A DNA stretch of 64,000 nt, from assembly GCA_016841745.1 (NCBI GenBank), contig JAENYO010000007.1, positions 73,408 through 137,407 on the forward strand, read 5' to 3'. The first letter of the stretch is position 1; each line of letters starts with the position of its first letter. Below the pieces are notes generated by a model. It made no database searches. It worked only from the letters and a program-made list of their open reading frames with translations, and was not told the origin of the DNA. The DNA comes from Acetomicrobium hydrogeniformans (GTDB lineage Bacteria > Synergistota > Synergistia > Synergistales > JAFGMB01). Below are positions 50,139 through 58,920 of the stretch, piece by piece. Both the position numbers and the translations under genes were made by a program.

Positions 50139-50852
50139 ATGGAAGAAAGATTATTGGATTTAGCAGGGGAAAAAGCCTCGGGCAGGTCTTTAGTGAAATT
50201 TGTGAGAGGGATAAGATATTCTCTAGCCGTTCTTGATGACAATTCTGCCGGACTTGCCTTTTCCTTTCCGGAAAGGGTCAGCAAAAATGAAAAACTTTTT
50301 AGTTTACTCTCCGAGCTTCCCCTTCCATCGAATATATTTCTAGACCTTGCCCTTTCTCCCCATTTAGGAGATCGTGCCGCTGCCTTGGCAGTATCTAATG
50401 CTATCCTTGGTGTCCAGGGGAACGTATCAGGAACGATTCCTTCCCTTAAGGGCTTTACAAGTGTTTTCATGGTGGGCTTTATCGAACCCCTTTATATAAA
50501 GTTGGTGAGAGAAGGAATATCTTCGCTTGTAATGGATGATCATTATGATAAAAGTGTTCCCCTTGACATGGGATGCAGAATTGCCTCGAAGAGTGATCTC
50601 CTTATTCTCAGCGCAAGTTCAGTTGTCAATGGAACCTGGCAGCGTCTTGCTGATTCAGCACGTAGATGTTGGCTGGTTGGGCCTTCCGCTCCTCTTTCTG
50701 CTCCTGTCTATAAGGGTTCTTCCATTGAATATGTATTGGGGAGATCAATTGATAATGTCCAGGAGCTTCTCAAAATAGTCTCGAGGGGTGGAGGAACTCG
50801 GGACATGAGTAAATGTACGAGCAAGATCAGTCTTCACGTGAATAATCTTTAG
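50139..50852 (+). CDS. DUF364-type (Rossmann-like) protein
   Basis: 237 residues, ATG 50139 after GGGAGATTGAGATAGTAA. The N-terminal half has the DUF4213-like SLAVLDDNSAGLAFSF and DLALSPHLGDRAAALAVSNA stretches; the C-terminal half has VFMVGFIEPLYIKL, SASSVVNGTWQRLAD and WLVGPSAPLSAP, seen in DUF364 proteins linked to metal chelation or molybdenum use. I cannot assign a reaction. A link to the tungsten-type AOR at 56.9 kb is possible but unproven. Confidence 0.7.
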   Translation: MEERLLDLAGEKASGRSLVKFVRGIRYSLAVLDDNSAGLAFSFPERVSKNEKLFSLLSELPLPSNIFLDLALSPHLGDRAAALAVSNAILGVQGNVSGTIPSLKGFTSVFMVGFIEPLYIKLVREGISSLVMDDHYDKSVPLDMGCRIASKSDLLILSASSVVNGTWQRLADSARRCWLVGPSAPLSAPVYKGSSIEYVLGRSIDNVQELLKIVSRGGGTRDMSKCTSKISLHVNNL

Positions 50853-51213
50853 TGGTTTTACGATATGTAAAGAAGGGAAAGGATAGTTTCTATATTAATC
50901 ATAAGTTAATAAACATTTGACAAATTATTACTCGTGGGTTATTTTGAAGCTTAGGTTCTAAATATTTGTTTATTTTTCTCTAGGTCTGTATTCCTGCCAA
51001 AATATCGTAAGTCGTAATTTGTGTATATTCAGTTTATGAAAAGGGTATGTTTGCCCCACAGTATCAGTGGGGAGAGAATCTGTGTTTCCCTCAACTATAT
51101 AAACAAATATATTCCCATTTAAGTATCTTTTGGATATCAGATCTGCCCTTTCTTCATTTATCTGAAGCTGTTTTTTTATGTGGAAAATATTATAAATCAG
51201 GGATGGTGATTGG
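50853..51213 (+). promoter_or_regulatory. Leader region of the TPP decarboxylase operon
   Basis: 361 gene-free bases. A good promoter is TTGACA (50917-50922) with TATTTT (50940-50945) at 17 bases. About 110 bases downstream is a hairpin, CCCCAC-AGTATCA-GTGGGG (51055-51073). This gives a leader of roughly 260 bases, long enough for an attenuator or riboswitch, but I recognise no known class. Confidence 0.45.
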
Positions 51214-52830
51214 ATGAAATTAAAAACAGGAGGAGAACTGGTAATTCATGCTTTGGAAAAACTTGGTGTTGAGCATCTATTCGGGATTCCTGGTATTCAT
51301 AATCTCGATATCTATGAATACCTTATGGGAAGTTCCATAACAGATATAGGAGCGAGGCATGAACAGGGTGCCGGATTTATGGCTGACGGATATGCAAGAA
51401 TATCCGGCAAACCCGGGGTGGCTCTTGTAATTACAGGTCCTGGATTAACTAACATTATAACCCCCATGGGACAGGCTTATCATGATTCAATCCCCATGCT
51501 TGTCATATCAAGCCAGATAGAAACATCAGCATTACATTATCGATCAGGTTATCTTCATGAATTAAGGAATTCCACTCAGCTTGTGTCATCTGTTTCTAAG
51601 GAAAGTCGTCGAATAGAGAGTCATTCTGCCATCGAGAGGGCTATCTTTGAAGCCTATCACCTATCCCTTTCCGGAAGGCCAGGTCCTGTGCACGTGGAGA
51701 TTCCCCTGGATATACTTACTACAAAACAGCCTGTATGCAATGAGAATGTTCTTTTTTGCTCTGATAAGCTGCTTTTCAGCAGCGACCTTACCAGATCTGC
51801 CATGAACAAGATCTCAGGTTCAGCTGATCCTGTAATATTGGTTGGAGGGGGAGCCGTTAAATGCGGTAAAGAAGTTACCCTTCTGGCTGAAATGATTTCA
51901 GCACCTGTACTTTCTACCTGTGCCGGTAAAGGCATTGTCAGTGAAGACCATCCGCTGTCTCTTGGAACCCGGATCCATTTCCCCGCTGTTCAGAATTACC
52001 TTGAAAATAGTGACCTGGTGATAGCTCTGGGCACGGAATTCTCTCCTACGGATTTCTGGAAAAGGTCCATTGATCTTGGAAAGGAACTTATATGTGTAAA
52101 TATAGATCCCGGATCTTTTTACAACCAGCGTACCTGTAACATAGGTATAGAGGGTGACGTAAAAAGTGTTGTCCAAATGTTTCTGGACAACGATCTTAAT
52201 CGTAATGCCGATCGCCAGAGAAAGACGGAAGAAGTTCACAATCTCAAGGAGATCTGCTCTGCATCCCTGGGCGAAGTTACCGGTATGGGTGAGGAACTCC
52301 CCGCAATGATCTTTTTAATGAATATCATAAGGAAATGCCTGCCTGAAGATGGCACTCTCTGGGCTGATATGACTTCTCCTGCCTATGTAGGGATCAGTGA
52401 GTTTGTTTCTCTCAGGGCCAGATCTTTTCTTCACCCGGTGGGGTTCGGTACCCTTGGGGTAGCACTCCCTGCAGCTATAGGGAGTAAAATAGCTTCCCCT
52501 GACAAAGAAATATGTGTCCTTGCTGGAGATGGCGGGTTTCAGTTTACCCTTCCTGAACTCGCAGTGGCATCAGAACTAAGGTTAACCATTCCAATTATTA
52601 TTTGGAATGACTGTGGCTACGGTGAGATAAGACGAAATCAGACTGTTCGTCATCCGGGTAAGACCATTGCTGTTGACCACAAGGGTCTTGACTATGCAGC
52701 CCTTGCAAAGGTCTATGGAATAAAGGGGAGAATAGTTACTTGCCTTGAAGAGCTTTCTAGTGTCCTGACAGAGGCCTTTAAAGAAAAGGGACCTACCCTT
52801 ATTGAGATAAAAGTGAAGGAGTGTTTCTGA
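51214..52830 (+). CDS. TPP-dependent decarboxylase of the acetolactate-synthase superfamily
   Basis: 538 residues: N-terminal pyrimidine domain with catalytic glutamate in IGARHEQGAGFMADG (about 48-62) and GPGLTN, a central Rossmann-like domain, and the C-terminal TPP motif GDGGFQFTLPELA continuing to NDCGYGEI. It looks like the 5-guanidino-2-oxopentanoate decarboxylase/benzoylformate decarboxylase side of the family rather than a biosynthetic synthase: no small regulatory subunit gene is present. With the next gene, an aminotransferase, it would turn an amino acid's 2-oxo acid into an aldehyde. Confidence 0.83.
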   Translation: MKLKTGGELVIHALEKLGVEHLFGIPGIHNLDIYEYLMGSSITDIGARHEQGAGFMADGYARISGKPGVALVITGPGLTNIITPMGQAYHDSIPMLVISSQIETSALHYRSGYLHELRNSTQLVSSVSKESRRIESHSAIERAIFEAYHLSLSGRPGPVHVEIPLDILTTKQPVCNENVLFCSDKLLFSSDLTRSAMNKISGSADPVILVGGGAVKCGKEVTLLAEMISAPVLSTCAGKGIVSEDHPLSLGTRIHFPAVQNYLENSDLVIALGTEFSPTDFWKRSIDLGKELICVNIDPGSFYNQRTCNIGIEGDVKSVVQMFLDNDLNRNADRQRKTEEVHNLKEICSASLGEVTGMGEELPAMIFLMNIIRKCLPEDGTLWADMTSPAYVGISEFVSLRARSFLHPVGFGTLGVALPAAIGSKIASPDKEICVLAGDGGFQFTLPELAVASELRLTIPIIIWNDCGYGEIRRNQTVRHPGKTIAVDHKGLDYAALAKVYGIKGRIVTCLEELSSVLTEAFKEKGPTLIEIKVKECF

Positions 52831-52833
52831 AAT

Positions 52834-53949
52834 ATGTCTCTGGACGGAATCAGAAAAGCAGTTCTTAATGTGAAGCCCTATGTTCCCGGTAAGACTACAG
52901 AAGAAGTGATATGCGAAAAAGGTCTCAGCCATGTTATTAAACTTGGTTCGAATGAGAATCCCTATGGTCCATTTCCTGCTGCCCTGGAATCCATGAAAAA
53001 GGAACTTGTAAAACTTAATACCTATCCCGATGTTTCTTTCAGGGAGATAAAGGTTGTCATCTCAGATATCTATGGCCTGAAAGCTAAAAATGTCTGTATA
53101 TCACATGGAGCTGAAGGAATGCTCCAGACCCTGGGTAAAGTTTTTATCGAATCGGGTGATGAAGTTTTAATACCTTCTGCTACTTATCCTCTTTACACAG
53201 AGATATCCAGCCTTATGGGAGCAGATATTTTAACAGTTCCAATGAAAGATGATTTCTATCTTGATATGGATTCCATCAGAAAAGCAGTTTCTCCAAGGAC
53301 CAAACTTATCTGGCTGAATAACCCGAATAATCCAACCGGGACCATGTTCAGGAAAGAAAATCTGGATAAACTTCTCGAAGAAATTCCGTCAACCTGCTGG
53401 GTTGTTCTGGATGAAGCCTATGCTGAATTTGCGGACCAGGAGAAACTGCCCGACATCTCGGCGTATATAGAAAAGGGAAAGAACATTGTATCGATCAGAA
53501 CTTTTTCCAAGGCCTATGCACTTGCTGGAGCAAGGATCGGATATGCCCTATGCCGAGAGGAAATTGCAGTCATCATAGATACCGTATCTGAGCCTTTTAA
53601 TGCTAACCGGGTTGGTATAGCAGGAGCACTGGCTACATTGCAGAAGGATATGAAACAATGTGCAGAGGCTATTTCGAAGATCAGGGATGAGAGAACAAAA
53701 CTCTTCAGATCATTTACGGAAGTGGGTCTCGATCCCGTGCAATCTCAATCCAACTTTATTTTCGTAACAACCCCCTTTGACGCTCAAGTTGTTTCAGAGA
53801 GACTGCTTGATCGCGGGATAATAATTCGCCCATGTTCCGGCTGGGGTTACTCAAGATCTATTCGAGTGACAGTTGGTACCCCCGATGAAAATTCACTTTT
53901 TCTTCAAGAGCTTGCTTTTGTTCTGGATTCATTGAGGAAGGATGATTAA
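52834..53949 (+). CDS. Histidinol-phosphate aminotransferase-like PLP enzyme
   Basis: 371 residues: KLGSNENPYGPFPAAL (about 33-48), SHGAEGM, IWLNNPNNPTGTMF, LDEAYAEFAD, and the Schiff-base lysine in RTFSKAYALAGARIGYA. This is HisC-type fold. No other his genes are nearby; the decarboxylase gene ends 3 bases before it and a transporter follows 2 bases after it, so a catabolic broad-specificity transaminase is more likely than histidine biosynthesis. Confidence 0.85.
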   Translation: MSLDGIRKAVLNVKPYVPGKTTEEVICEKGLSHVIKLGSNENPYGPFPAALESMKKELVKLNTYPDVSFREIKVVISDIYGLKAKNVCISHGAEGMLQTLGKVFIESGDEVLIPSATYPLYTEISSLMGADILTVPMKDDFYLDMDSIRKAVSPRTKLIWLNNPNNPTGTMFRKENLDKLLEEIPSTCWVVLDEAYAEFADQEKLPDISAYIEKGKNIVSIRTFSKAYALAGARIGYALCREEIAVIIDTVSEPFNANRVGIAGALATLQKDMKQCAEAISKIRDERTKLFRSFTEVGLDPVQSQSNFIFVTTPFDAQVVSERLLDRGIIIRPCSGWGYSRSIRVTVGTPDENSLFLQELAFVLDSLRKDD

Positions 53950-53951
53950 CC

Positions 53952-55139
53952 TTGACACAGATAGTCTCACCTGAAAATGAATCAGACCTGGATAAAGGTA
54001 TGGTCATTTTTCAGGACGTAAGAAAAGTCTATGATGATTCAATCGTAGCAGTAGAAAACCTGAACCTTATTATCAACAAGGGTGAACTGGTAAGCCTGAT
54101 AGGACCAAGCGGATGTGGTAAAACGACTACTCTCAAAATTGTTAACAGGCTTGAGGAATGTACTTCTGGAAAGATCCTTATCGGAGGAATGGATATTATG
54201 TCCCTCGATCCAGTACGTTTGAGAAGGGGCATTGGCTACGTAGTTCAGGAAATTGCACTGATGCCTCATATGTCCGTAGCAGAGAATATTGGAATAGTCC
54301 CCAGGTTACATAACTGGCCCCGTAAAAAGATCATGAAAAGAGTGGATGAACTTCTTGAGATGTCTGGTCTGGAGCCTGCAAAGTATCGTTACAGACTGCC
54401 TGATCAACTGAGCGGAGGGCAGAAGCAGAGAATCGGCGTACTCAGAGCCCTTGCTGCGGAGCCGGAAGTTATCCTTATGGATGAGCCCTTTGGAGCTCTG
54501 GATCCAATCAGCAGGGAGGTACTCCAGAACGAACTTCTTTCAATCCAGCAAAAACTTCACAAGACCATCATTTTCGTTACCCATGATATGGATGAGGCGC
54601 TGAAGATCTCCGACCGTGTTGTTATAATGAGATCAGGAAAGATCGAACAGATGGGTTCTCCTGCAGAGATCCAGGAAAACCCTGCCACTGAGTTTGTACG
54701 TAATTTCATTGGAGAAGACAGGCTGTCCCAGATATCTCCGGAAGATTCTGTTTCAGTCCTGGTAGAGGATCCATGGGGAAAAGCCTACCCGGATCAATCT
54801 GCATCTGATGTGTTGTCAATGATGGAAGATGAGGATATGGAATCTATCCAGGTGGTAGAGAAACGGGCCAACCGATGGGCAGGAATGGCCTATTTAAGGG
54901 ATGTCAAAAGAATATCCAGGACTGGCGGTTCCGTAAGGGATGCTGCCAGGAGAGACCGTAAACTATATCTGGAAGAGGCTACCATGAGGGATGCCGCCGA
55001 AATGCTTGCAGACAAAGCCTATCCAATCCCGGTCATTGACGAACAGGGAGAGTTCCTTGGTGTTATTACCGAAGCCGGAATAGCCAGGCTGACCATTGGA
55101 AGACTGAAACGACGCGTGACAGGAGGTGCTTCCCAATGA
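53952..55139 (+). CDS. opuCA: Osmoprotectant/quaternary-amine ABC transporter ATPase with CBS domains
   Basis: 395 residues: Walker A GPSGCGKTTT (about 49-58), Q-loop VQEIALMPHM, signature LSGGQKQRIGVLRAL, Walker B VILMDEPFGALD, and the switch His in VTHDMDEAL. After about residue 270 come two CBS-like repeats (SVSVLVEDP..., YPIPVIDEQGEFLGVITE). CBS domains in this family sense ionic strength. TTG 53952 follows GAGGAAGGATGATTAACC. The neighbouring decarboxylase and aminotransferase suggest that the cargo here may be a catabolic amino acid or amine rather than only an osmolyte. Confidence 0.88.
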   Translation: MTQIVSPENESDLDKGMVIFQDVRKVYDDSIVAVENLNLIINKGELVSLIGPSGCGKTTTLKIVNRLEECTSGKILIGGMDIMSLDPVRLRRGIGYVVQEIALMPHMSVAENIGIVPRLHNWPRKKIMKRVDELLEMSGLEPAKYRYRLPDQLSGGQKQRIGVLRALAAEPEVILMDEPFGALDPISREVLQNELLSIQQKLHKTIIFVTHDMDEALKISDRVVIMRSGKIEQMGSPAEIQENPATEFVRNFIGEDRLSQISPEDSVSVLVEDPWGKAYPDQSASDVLSMMEDEDMESIQVVEKRANRWAGMAYLRDVKRISRTGGSVRDAARRDRKLYLEEATMRDAAEMLADKAYPIPVIDEQGEFLGVITEAGIARLTIGRLKRRVTGGASQ

Positions 55140-55840
55140 TCCAGCAGAGTAGCCTTCTGGTGCTATTTATTAAATACGTAGCAAGATATTATCCAAGGAT
55201 ATTGAGATTGACATTCCAGCATTTGACCATTTCGGCCATAGCCCTGGCTCTGACCCTTGTTGTCTGTGTTCCCCTGGGGATATATATCACCAGAAAAGAG
55301 AAACTTGCACCTTATGTTATTGGCCTGGCTAACGTTTTTCAGACAATTCCAAGCCTTGCCCTTCTGGGGTTCCTGATATTGATCTTCGGAATTGGTAATG
55401 ATAATGCCATATGTGCCCTTTTCATGTATGCCATGCTACCGGTACTTCAGAATACTTATACTGGCATCAGGAGTGTTCCCAGTCACCTGGTTCAGGCTGC
55501 GAAGGGGATGGGAATGACCGATTTTCAGATCCTCCTCAAAGTACAGCTTCCCATAGCTCGTCCTGTTCTCCTTGCAGGGGTAAGGGTTGCTACAGTATGG
55601 ATAATTGGAACGGCCACACTCGCATCAGCTATAGGAGGAGGTGGACTGGGTAAACTGATCTTTTCAGGCCTTGCATCCATAAGGTACGAAATAATACTGG
55701 CAGGGGCTATCCCGGCCACCATAATAGCTTTGCTTGCGGACCAGTGCCTGAAATTCCTTCAGGATTATTACAGTCCCCGAAACAGAGCTAAAAGAATGGC
55801 GAAAAAAGCGGAGAAACTGGGTGTTGATCTGTCAGAATAA
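55136..55840 (+). CDS. opuCB: Osmoprotectant-type ABC transporter permease
   Basis: 234 residues with about five or six membrane helices; the permease signature region YTGIRSVPSHLVQAAKGMGM and the MTDFQILLKVQLPIARP EAA-like loop are clear. It overlaps the ATPase gene by 4 bases (ATGA). Only one permease gene is present, so it likely works as a homodimer. Confidence 0.9.
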   Translation: MIQQSSLLVLFIKYVARYYPRILRLTFQHLTISAIALALTLVVCVPLGIYITRKEKLAPYVIGLANVFQTIPSLALLGFLILIFGIGNDNAICALFMYAMLPVLQNTYTGIRSVPSHLVQAAKGMGMTDFQILLKVQLPIARPVLLAGVRVATVWIIGTATLASAIGGGGLGKLIFSGLASIRYEIILAGAIPATIIALLADQCLKFLQDYYSPRNRAKRMAKKAEKLGVDLSE

Positions 55841-55857
55841 GAAAGGGGAAGATATAC

Positions 55858-56787
55858 ATGTTAAACATAAAGTATACAAAGATAGTATCATTGGTAGTAA
55901 TTGCTCTCTGTGCAATTACGCTTTTTGCAGGTTTTGCAGTAGCTGCAGAGGATAATCCCATGAATTATAAGGGAAAACTGAAGGTGGGGGCCCAGACAGT
56001 TAATGAACCCATAACTCTGGCGTGGATGGCCAAGTTGCTTCTGGACGAATATACCGGTCTGAAAACGGAAACCAGTACGGAGTTCGCTGCTTCTTCAGTA
56101 CTTCATCAGGCAATGGTTGGAAAAGAACTTGATATATACGTTACCTGGACTGGTACTCAGTTAACAGGAATCCTTCGTTATGAAGGTCCTAATTTATCCA
56201 AAGAAGAAACTTTCAGAAGAGTCAAGGAAGGTTTTGAAGAGAACTTCAAATTTACCTGGATCGATCCCTTTGGATTTAATAACACATATGTGATGGCAGT
56301 TAGAAGAGAGACCGCTGAAAAATTTGGACTTAAAAAGGCTTCTGACCTCAAGGCCCATGCAAAGGACTGGAAAATCGGAGGGGATGAGAACTTCGATACT
56401 CGCCCCGATGCTTACCCAGGCTGGTCCGAGGCCTATGGCATCGAATTCAAGGAGGTTCTTCCCATGCAGTATTCAATGATGTATATGGCTATAGACAAGA
56501 AAGAAGTTGATGTTATAGCTGCCTACAGCACTGATTCCAGGATCAAGAAGCTTGATCTGGTAATGCTTGAAGATGACCTTGAATATTTCCCCGCCTACAG
56601 TGCAGCTTATGTTGTAAGAATGGAAGTCCTTGATAAATATCCTCAAGTTAAGGAGATCTTGAGCATGCTCAGCGGTAAGATCGATGAGGAAACCATGTCC
56701 TCACTTAATTACAGGTTTGATGAGGGCGAAGATCCCGAGGATATAGCCAGGGGATATCTCCTCTCGGAGGGGTTAATTAAAAAATAA
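55858..56787 (+). CDS. opuCC: Osmoprotectant-type ABC transporter substrate-binding protein
   Basis: 309 residues with a signal peptide (hydrophobic residues 8-27, cleavage near AVAAED); no lipobox Cys. The fold shows KLKVGAQTVNEPITLAWMAKLL, ELDIYVTWTGTQLTGIL, and the C-terminal VIAAYSTDSRIKKLDLVML; Trp/Tyr residues could form the aromatic cage that holds a cationic ligand. The start ATG 55858 follows AAAGGGGAAGATATAC. It closes the transporter set before a strong terminator. Confidence 0.88.
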   Translation: MLNIKYTKIVSLVVIALCAITLFAGFAVAAEDNPMNYKGKLKVGAQTVNEPITLAWMAKLLLDEYTGLKTETSTEFAASSVLHQAMVGKELDIYVTWTGTQLTGILRYEGPNLSKEETFRRVKEGFEENFKFTWIDPFGFNNTYVMAVRRETAEKFGLKKASDLKAHAKDWKIGGDENFDTRPDAYPGWSEAYGIEFKEVLPMQYSMMYMAIDKKEVDVIAAYSTDSRIKKLDLVMLEDDLEYFPAYSAAYVVRMEVLDKYPQVKEILSMLSGKIDEETMSSLNYRFDEGEDPEDIARGYLLSEGLIKK

Positions 56788-56796
56788 GTTAATCTG

Positions 56797-56823
56797 ACAA
56801 GGGGGGGCCAGGCCCCCCCTTGT
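56797..56823 (+). terminator. GC-rich terminator after the ABC transporter
   Basis: ACAAGGGGGGGCC (56797-56809) pairs with GGCCCCCCCTTGT (56811-56823), directly followed by TTATAAT. The real loop must open the inner CC/GG pairs. It separates the transporter genes from the aldehyde:ferredoxin oxidoreductase gene. Confidence 0.8.
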
Positions 56824-56874
56824 TTATAATATTACCTATAATTATGATATCTGAGAATACAGGAGTAGACTGAA

Positions 56875-58743
56875 ATGAAAGCGAAATTGTTTGGATACGC
56901 AGGAAGCCTCTTGAGAATTGACCTTACTGAAAGAATTTACTCCGTCGAAGATGTTGAAGAGAACCTGCTCAGGCAATATCTTGGTGGAGTAGGTATTGGT
57001 GCCAGATTCCTTTATGATGAGATCCCTTCAGGAACAGATCCACTCTCTTCAGGTAATAAAATCTTTATAGCTACTGGGCCTCTTACTCTGCCACAGGTTC
57101 CGGGGGGTGGCAGCATTGAAATATGTTTCAAATCGCCCCTTACGGGAGCCTGGGGTGAAGCCCGGCTGGGTTCGAATTATGGTTTTGCCATGAAGAAGTC
57201 AGGATATGACTATATCCTTATAGAGGGAGTATCCTCCTCACCTGTATACCTTGTTATCGATAATGGGGCAGTTTCATTTCGTGACGGGACTTCTCTACAG
57301 GGTCTGGTTGTGCTTGAAAAGGAGTCAAGGATCAGAGAAGAACTGAAAGAAACTGGTTTTGAGATCATCACCATCGGCCCGGCAGGGGAAAAACTTGTCT
57401 CCTTCGCTACCGTGATGAATGGCCACAGGGCTGCCGGGAGATGCGGTGGTGGAGCTGTTATGGGAAGCAAAAACCTTCTTGCGGTAGCTGTAAGGGGAAC
57501 TGAATCAGTCCCCTTGTTTGATAGAGAAGCATTCATGGAAAATATCCGGAAGGCTCATGGGATAGTGCAAAGTAATCCCTCAACGCCATTCTTTACCTCC
57601 CAGGGAACCATGGGAGGATTGGAACACAGTGACAGGTCCGGTGATTTCCCTACGAGGAACTGGGCATCAAATTCCTGGGGTAATGGTGTGGATATTTCGA
57701 AACATTTTTTTGCACGGAATCAGATAAAGGAGCAGGGATGTTACACTGGCTGCCCTGCGAGATGCGGACGCAGGGTTCATGTTCCTGACGGACCCTTCAG
57801 TACTCCTGAGCATGATGGCGGAGAGTATGAGTCAATAGCAGCGTTTACAGCATTCATAATGAACAGTGATGTTGATGCGGCTGTTCATTCTTCCTACTTA
57901 TGCAATGAATATGGCCTTGATACCATATCTACTGGTGCTGTTATAGGATTTTTCATGGAGTGCCATGAAAAGGGTCTTTTGAAGAATATTCCTGAAGAAG
58001 AGTCTGACTTGAACTGGGGCGAAAAGGAAATTCTTCCTGTTATGATCAGGAAAATCGCTCTCAGGGAGGGCATTGGAGATCTTATGGCTAAGGGAGTCAG
58101 GGCTGCTTCGGATGTGATAGGAGATGTTTCCCGTTCCTTTGCGATTCACTGTAAAGGCCTGGAGGGTCCTGCCCATGATCCCAGATCTGGTAAATGTCTT
58201 GCCCTCGCCTATGGAACAGGTAATAGGGGAATGTGTCACATCCACCCGGTTGAGGCAAAAGCCTATGACAGTGAAAAGATCGATTTTGGTCTTCAGTCCA
58301 TGGGACTTCCGGATCCCCTTCTTGTGGACAGATGGGAGGAGAAAGGCAAAGGTTCGATTGTCAAGATCCTGCAGGATGGATGCGTAATACCAGATGTGAT
58401 TGGAACATGCAAGTTCTATATGTATATGGGAATAGACCTCGATATATATGCTGACCTGATTTCATCAGTTACGGGTTGGGAGATTTCAGGCAGGGACCTG
58501 CTTATTACAGGCGAAAGAGTGAATAATCTGCAGAGGCTTTTTAATATAAGGGAAGGTTTTACTCGTAAAGACGATTATCTGCCCTCAAGAGTGCTCCAGA
58601 GGCCGTTCTTCGGGAAATATAGCGAAGAAGATGATTGTGCCATTAAGGATTATGAATCAATGCTTGATGAATATTACATTGCCCGGGGGTGGGATGAAAA
58701 CGGTATCCCTGAAGCGTCGACAATAAAGAAACTGGGGCTCTGA
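56875..58743 (+). CDS. Aldehyde:ferredoxin oxidoreductase (tungstopterin type)
   Basis: 622 residues. AOR N-terminal domain: LRIDLTERIYSVEDV, QYLGGVGIGARFLYDE, ATGPLTLPQVPGGG. The 4Fe-4S ligands are GCYTGCPARCGRRV (about 284-297) plus a distal Cys in IGTCKFYMYMGID. The family uses a bis-pterin tungsten cofactor to oxidise aldehydes to acids, reducing ferredoxin. Placed after a 2-oxo acid decarboxylase and an aminotransferase, it would drain amino-acid-derived aldehydes and yield low-potential electrons. ATG 56875 follows AGGAGTAGACTGAA. Confidence 0.92.
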   Translation: MKAKLFGYAGSLLRIDLTERIYSVEDVEENLLRQYLGGVGIGARFLYDEIPSGTDPLSSGNKIFIATGPLTLPQVPGGGSIEICFKSPLTGAWGEARLGSNYGFAMKKSGYDYILIEGVSSSPVYLVIDNGAVSFRDGTSLQGLVVLEKESRIREELKETGFEIITIGPAGEKLVSFATVMNGHRAAGRCGGGAVMGSKNLLAVAVRGTESVPLFDREAFMENIRKAHGIVQSNPSTPFFTSQGTMGGLEHSDRSGDFPTRNWASNSWGNGVDISKHFFARNQIKEQGCYTGCPARCGRRVHVPDGPFSTPEHDGGEYESIAAFTAFIMNSDVDAAVHSSYLCNEYGLDTISTGAVIGFFMECHEKGLLKNIPEEESDLNWGEKEILPVMIRKIALREGIGDLMAKGVRAASDVIGDVSRSFAIHCKGLEGPAHDPRSGKCLALAYGTGNRGMCHIHPVEAKAYDSEKIDFGLQSMGLPDPLLVDRWEEKGKGSIVKILQDGCVIPDVIGTCKFYMYMGIDLDIYADLISSVTGWEISGRDLLITGERVNNLQRLFNIREGFTRKDDYLPSRVLQRPFFGKYSEEDDCAIKDYESMLDEYYIARGWDENGIPEASTIKKLGL

Positions 58744-58865
58744 GAGATATAGATGAATTTCAGGATCTTTCCTCGAAGGTTTTTACGATTAAAGATCAGG
58801 ATTGCCAGATAAGTGAGAAAATCTCTCGCCGTCATGGTAAAATATATCGGTTCAAAGAAAATTGG

Positions 58866-58891
58866 AGCGGCAGAATCTCTGCCGCTTTTTT
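58866..58891 (+). terminator. Intrinsic terminator after AOR
   Basis: AGCGGCAGA (58866-58874), loop ATC, TCTGCCGCT (58878-58886) and a run of six Ts. Classic intrinsic terminator, 30 bases before the gyrA start. Confidence 0.88.
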
Positions 58892-58920
58892 GAGTAATGT
58901 TTCTTGGAGGTCGGAAATAA

